Of a stretch of 64,000 nt of DNA, positions 60,877-64,000 are shown in pieces. Position 1 is the stretch's first letter, and each line of letters begins with the position of its first letter. This DNA is from Mycobacterium sp. Root135 (GTDB taxonomy: Bacteria > Actinomycetota > Actinomycetes > Mycobacteriales > Mycobacteriaceae). The notes under the pieces were generated by a model. That model saw only the letters and a program-made list of their open reading frames with translations. It did not search any database and had not been told where the DNA came from. Both the position numbers and the translations under genes were made by a program. The stretch is taken from NCBI RefSeq assembly GCF_001426545.1, contig NZ_LMEZ01000005.1, forward strand, positions 404,903 through 468,902, given 5' to 3'.

Positions 60877-62351
60877 GATCCCTCCCGCAGGGCCGCGGCA
60901 ATGGTTGCCCGGCCGATCGGCGCAGCGAGTGCACCACCGGTCGCGGACAATCGGTCCCCGCCATTCTCCACCAACACCGCAACCGCCACCTTCGGTGCCT
61001 TGGCCGGGGCGAAGGCGATGTACCAGGCGTGGGGCGGGGTGTTCCGCGGGTCGGAGCCGTGTTCGGCCGTTCCGGTCTTGGAGGCGATCTGTACGCCCGC
61101 GATGGAACCCGTCTGCTGGGTCGCCTGCTCAGCGTCGATCATCAGGTCCGTAAGTGTAGTGGCGACCTGGGGAGACACCGCACGACGAAGCTCCTGGGGG
61201 CTGGTCGAGCTGATGTTGGCGAGGTCGGGTCCCTTGAGGTCTTCCACCAGGTACGGCTGCATCGTCACACCGCCGTTGGCGACGGTCGCGGCGACCATTG
61301 CGTTCTGCAGCGGGGTGACGGCGACGTCCTTCTGGCCGATGCTCGACATTCCCAGGGCCGCGTCGTCACCGATGGGGCCGACGGTGGACCCGGCCACTTG
61401 CAGCGGGATGGGTGGGGGAGCGGTGTCCAGCCCGAAGGCCTGGGCGGTACTGCGCAGCTTGTCGGCGCCGGTGCGGACGCCGAGGTCGACGAAGGCGGTG
61501 TTGCACGACTTCGCGAACGCGGTGCGCAAGCTGGCGGTCGGGTCGTTGCCGCACGTCGCGCCGCCGTAGTTCTCCAGCGTTGCGGTGCTGTCTGGCAACG
61601 GGATTCGGGCCGCCGCGGTGAGTTGGGTGTCTGGGGTGGCGCCGTTGGCGAGTGCCGCCGCGGTGGTGATCACCTTGAACGTCGACCCCGGGGGGTAGGT
61701 CTCGGAGATGGCGCGGTTGACCAGCGGCGAGTCGGGGTCGTCCCGCAGCTGCTGCCAGGTGTCGGATTGCACGTTGCCGTCGTGTGAGGCCAACAGGTTT
61801 GGGTCATATGACGGTGACGAGACCATCCCGAGAATCTTTCCGGTGGACGGCTCCAATGCCACTACCGAGCCCTTGCATGGGCCGCCGTTGCACCCCTTCT
61901 GCATGGCATCCCAGGCGGCTTGCTGCACCTGCGGATTGATGGTGGTGGCGACGTTCCCGCCGCGAGGATCGCGGCCGGTGAAGAAGTCGGCGAGACGGCG
62001 GCCGAAGAGGCGTTCGTCTGAGCCGTTGAGGACGGTGTCCTCGGCGCGCTCCAGCCCGGTGCTGGAGTACAGCAGCGAGTAGAAGCCGGTCACCGGGGCG
62101 TACGCCTGCGGGTTCGGGTACACCCGCAGGAAGCGGAAGTGCCCGTCGGTCGAGGTGGAGTAGGCGAGCAACTGCCCGCCTGCCGAGATTTGGCCGCGCT
62201 GACGGGAGTACTCGTCGAGCAGCACCCGCTGGTTGCGGGGGTCCGACCGCAGCCCGTCGGCTCGAAACACCTGTGTCAGCGTGGCATTGGCCAGCAGCAG
62301 CACGATCAGGCCCATGATGGCGATCGAAATACGTCGTAGTGAGGTGTTCAT
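60873..62351 (-). CDS. pbpA: Class B penicillin-binding protein PbpA
   Basis: 492 residues from ATG 62351, at an ATGA overlap with rodA; the frame is open upstream inside rodA. A transpeptidase that cross-links peptidoglycan. Signal-anchor [24 protein letters not shown]; pedestal domain with [13 protein letters not shown]; catalytic Ser223 in [17 protein letters not shown] in [21 protein letters not shown]. tuberculosis PbpA is a PknB substrate required for division-linked wall synthesis. Confidence 0.96.
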   Translation of the reverse strand: MNTSLRRISIAIMGLIVLLLANATLTQVFRADGLRSDPRNQRVLLDEYSRQRGQISAGGQLLAYSTSTDGHFRFLRVYPNPQAYAPVTGFYSLLYSSTGLERAEDTVLNGSDERLFGRRLADFFTGRDPRGGNVATTINPQVQQAAWDAMQKGCNGGPCKGSVVALEPSTGKILGMVSSPSYDPNLLASHDGNVQSDTWQQLRDDPDSPLVNRAISETYPPGSTFKVITTAAALANGATPDTQLTAAARIPLPDSTATLENYGGATCGNDPTASLRTAFAKSCNTAFVDLGVRTGADKLRSTAQAFGLDTAPPPIPLQVAGSTVGPIGDDAALGMSSIGQKDVAVTPLQNAMVAATVANGGVTMQPYLVEDLKGPDLANISSTSPQELRRAVSPQVATTLTDLMIDAEQATQQTGSIAGVQIASKTGTAEHGSDPRNTPPHAWYIAFAPAKAPKVAVAVLVENGGDRLSATGGALAAPIGRATIAAALREGS

Positions 62352-63757
62352 ACGCGGCCGATCACCTCCGTGTGTGCCGAGGCGATCGGGGTGGCGTTGG
62401 GGGCCTTCGCGTCCAGTGGACGGCGGGCCGAGTGGGAGATGCAGATCAGGATCGCCAACAGCACGTAGTTGGCGATGAGCGAGGATCCGCCGTACGACAG
62501 CCACGGCGTGGTGAGGCCGGTCAGGGGGATCAGCTTGGTGACGCCGCCGACGACGATGAACAGCTGGATCGCCAGCGTGGACGCCAGGCCGGCGGCGAGC
62601 AGCTTGCCGAAGCTGTCGCGCACGGCGACCGCGGTGCGTAGGCCGCGGATGACCAGGATCGTGTAGAGCATCAGCACGCCGGCGAATCCGACGAGGCCGA
62701 GCTCTTCGCCGATGGCGGCGATGATGAAGTCCGTCGACGCGGCGGGGACGGTGCCGGGCTGGCCGTTGCCGAGGCCGGTGCCGAAGATCCCGCCGGTGGC
62801 GAAGCTGAACAGCGACTGGACCATCTGGTAGCCGGCGCCGTCGGGGTCGGCGAACGGGTCGAGCCAGGTCTCCACACGGACCCGGACGTGCCCGAAGGCG
62901 TGGTACGCGACGACGCTGCCGATCGCAAAGAGGCTGAGCCCCAACAGAACCCAGCTAATCCGGTCGGTCGCGATGTAGACGAGCACCAGGAACGAGGCGT
63001 ACAGCAGCAGTGACGTGCCGAGGTCCTTCTCGAAGACCATGACGCCGACCGAGGCGATCCAGGCCGCCAACAGGGGCGCCAGGTCGCGGGGCCGGGGCAG
63101 GTTCATCCCGAGGATGTGCTTGCCCGCGCTGGTGAACAGGCTGCGCTTGGCCACCAGAACCGAGGCGAAGAAGATCAGCAGCAGGATCTTGGAGATCTCG
63201 GCCGGCTGAATGGAGAAGCCGTGGAAGCGAATCCAGATCTTCGCGCCGTTCTCCTCGGACATCGAGCTGGGCAGGATGGCCGGAATCAGCAGGAACACCA
63301 GGCCGACCAGTCCGCACACGTAGCCGTACCTGGCCAGCATGCGGTGGTCGGTGAGGAACGCGACGACGAGGCAGAACGCCACCACGCCGACCAGCGTCCA
63401 CAGCATCTGCTGGTTGGCGCTCGGGCCGCGGTCTCCGCCGGGCGCACCCTCGGCGAGGTCGAGACGGTGAATCATCACCAGCCCCAAGCCATTCAGCAGT
63501 GCCACCACGGGAAGCAGCAGCGGATCGGCGTAGGGCGCGAAGCGGCGGACGGCCACGTGGGCGGCGCCGAAGAGGGCGAGGAATCCAAGCGTGTACTGCG
63601 CCAGGTCCCAGCTGAGGCCCTGTTCCTGGTTGGCCTCGACGATGAGCAGCGCGACGGTGGTGATCAGTGCGGCGAACCCGAGCAGCATCAGTTCGGAATT
63701 GCGCCGGTTGGGCAATGGCGGAACAACGGTCACGGGCGCCTGAGGCTGCGTGCTCAT
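62348..63757 (-). CDS. rodA: SEDS peptidoglycan polymerase RodA/FtsW family
   Basis: 469 residues with about twelve membrane spans. SEDS-family features: WDLAQYTLGFLALFGAAHVAVR, conserved central loop EENGAKIWIRFHGFSIQPAEISKILLLIFFASVLVAK, VMVFEKDLGTSLLLYASFLVLVYIA (catalytic Asp within EKDLG) and LTTPWLSYGGSSLIANYVLLAI. Partner glycosyltransferase of the adjacent class B PBP. Couples by ATGA overlaps to pstP upstream and pbpA downstream. Same as M. tuberculosis Rv0017c. Confidence 0.96.
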   Translation of the reverse strand: MSTQPQAPVTVVPPLPNRRNSELMLLGFAALITTVALLIVEANQEQGLSWDLAQYTLGFLALFGAAHVAVRRFAPYADPLLLPVVALLNGLGLVMIHRLDLAEGAPGGDRGPSANQQMLWTLVGVVAFCLVVAFLTDHRMLARYGYVCGLVGLVFLLIPAILPSSMSEENGAKIWIRFHGFSIQPAEISKILLLIFFASVLVAKRSLFTSAGKHILGMNLPRPRDLAPLLAAWIASVGVMVFEKDLGTSLLLYASFLVLVYIATDRISWVLLGLSLFAIGSVVAYHAFGHVRVRVETWLDPFADPDGAGYQMVQSLFSFATGGIFGTGLGNGQPGTVPAASTDFIIAAIGEELGLVGFAGVLMLYTILVIRGLRTAVAVRDSFGKLLAAGLASTLAIQLFIVVGGVTKLIPLTGLTTPWLSYGGSSLIANYVLLAILICISHSARRPLDAKAPNATPIASAHTEVIGRV

Positions 63758-64000
63758 GACGCCGTCCGGCAGTCGGTGCCCGGCTTCTGTGGCGGCGGCG
63801 GGAGGGCCGTGCCGGTGGGCGTCGGCGGCGGTGGCGGCGCGGTCACCGTGGTCGGGGCCTCGGGCGCAGGACTTCCCGCGGTGGTGGTCGGGGCCGCCGA
63901 CGTCGTCGACGGTGCCCCAGACGCGCTGGACGGGGTCGGGCTCGGCGCAGGCAGCGGGGTGGACGTCGTGGTCCGCGCCGAGGCCGGCACGCAGATCGGC
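63754..64000 (-). CDS. pstP: Ser/Thr phosphatase PstP, C-terminal tail only
   Basis: Only the last 81 or so residues are inside the window; the gene runs off the right edge. They form a Thr/Pro/Ser/Ala-rich, low-complexity tail ending PPPPQKPGTDCRTAS, like the extracytoplasmic end of mycobacterial PstP, whose PP2C catalytic domain and membrane span lie further upstream. Identity rests on the tail ending and the fixed position before rodA-pbpA-pknA-pknB. PstP removes the phosphates added by PknA and PknB. Confidence 0.8.
   Translation of the reverse strand, partial: PICVPASARTTTSTPLPAPSPTPSSASGAPSTTSAAPTTTAGSPAPEAPTTVTAPPPPPTPTGTALPPPPQKPGTDCRTAS

Overview
This window is the replication-origin region of a high-GC actinobacterium, almost certainly a rapidly growing mycobacterium (Mycolicibacterium-type). 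The evidence is the gene order rpmH-dnaA-oriC-dnaN-gnd-recF-DUF721-gyrB-gyrA-DUF3566-tRNA-Ile-tRNA-Ala and, further on, cwsA-ppiA-PH-crgA-DUF881-trpG facing the pstP-rodA-pbpA-pknA-pknB operon. A gnd gene lies between dnaN and recF, which M. tuberculosis lacks there. GyrA has Ser instead of the M. tuberculosis Ala at the main quinolone position. I see no insertion sequence, prophage or CRISPR array.

Region 1 (1-11.9 kb) is metabolic and more variable: an alpha/beta hydrolase (cut at the left edge), a Tat-exported PhoX-type phosphatase, an F420-type luciferase-like oxidoreductase, a lipoprotein metallopeptidase, a fused GlnH-GlnP amino-acid importer with its ATPase, a MarR regulator, a glucosylglycerate hydrolase, an SDR and an amidase. 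Region 2 (11.9-19.6 kb) holds leuS, the Mtc28 antigen, a small Cys-tailed membrane protein, YqgE, an MFS transporter and a mycothiol/DinB-type enzyme. This block corresponds to M. tuberculosis Rv0036c-Rv0041, but here it lies next to pcnA. A compact DxDxDG-repeat protein follows.

Region 3 (19.6-38.4 kb) is the conserved left flank of the origin. Rightward genes are mutT4, a DUF6049 protein, murJ fused to a pseudokinase, sigM with a shortened anti-sigma gene, trxB-trxA under a SigH-like promoter, and cwlM. Leftward genes are an acetyltransferase, then parB, parA, rsmG, jag, yidC, yidD, rnpA and rpmH. Two perfect parS sites lie inside parA and at the rsmG start codon. Region 4 (38.4-51 kb) is dnaA to tRNA-Ala. 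oriC lies between dnaA and dnaN, with a 22-bp inverted repeat, degenerate DnaA boxes and an AT-rich stretch. A tight pair of perfect DnaA boxes also lies upstream of dnaA.

Region 5 (51-54 kb) is the most accessory-looking part: a leftward four-gene unit coding for an EspC-type type VII secretion target, a WXG-containing mycobacterial 'TPR repeat region' protein and two small three-span membrane proteins. It lies between tRNA-Ala and the cell-division gene cwsA. Region 6 (54-64 kb) is cell growth and division: cwsA, ppiA, a PH-domain protein, crgA, a DUF881 protein and trpG. The translationally coupled pstP-rodA-pbpA-pknA-pknB operon controls peptidoglycan synthesis. Its kinase network also reaches murJ and cwlM in region 3, so origin, chromosome segregation and cell-wall control are clustered.
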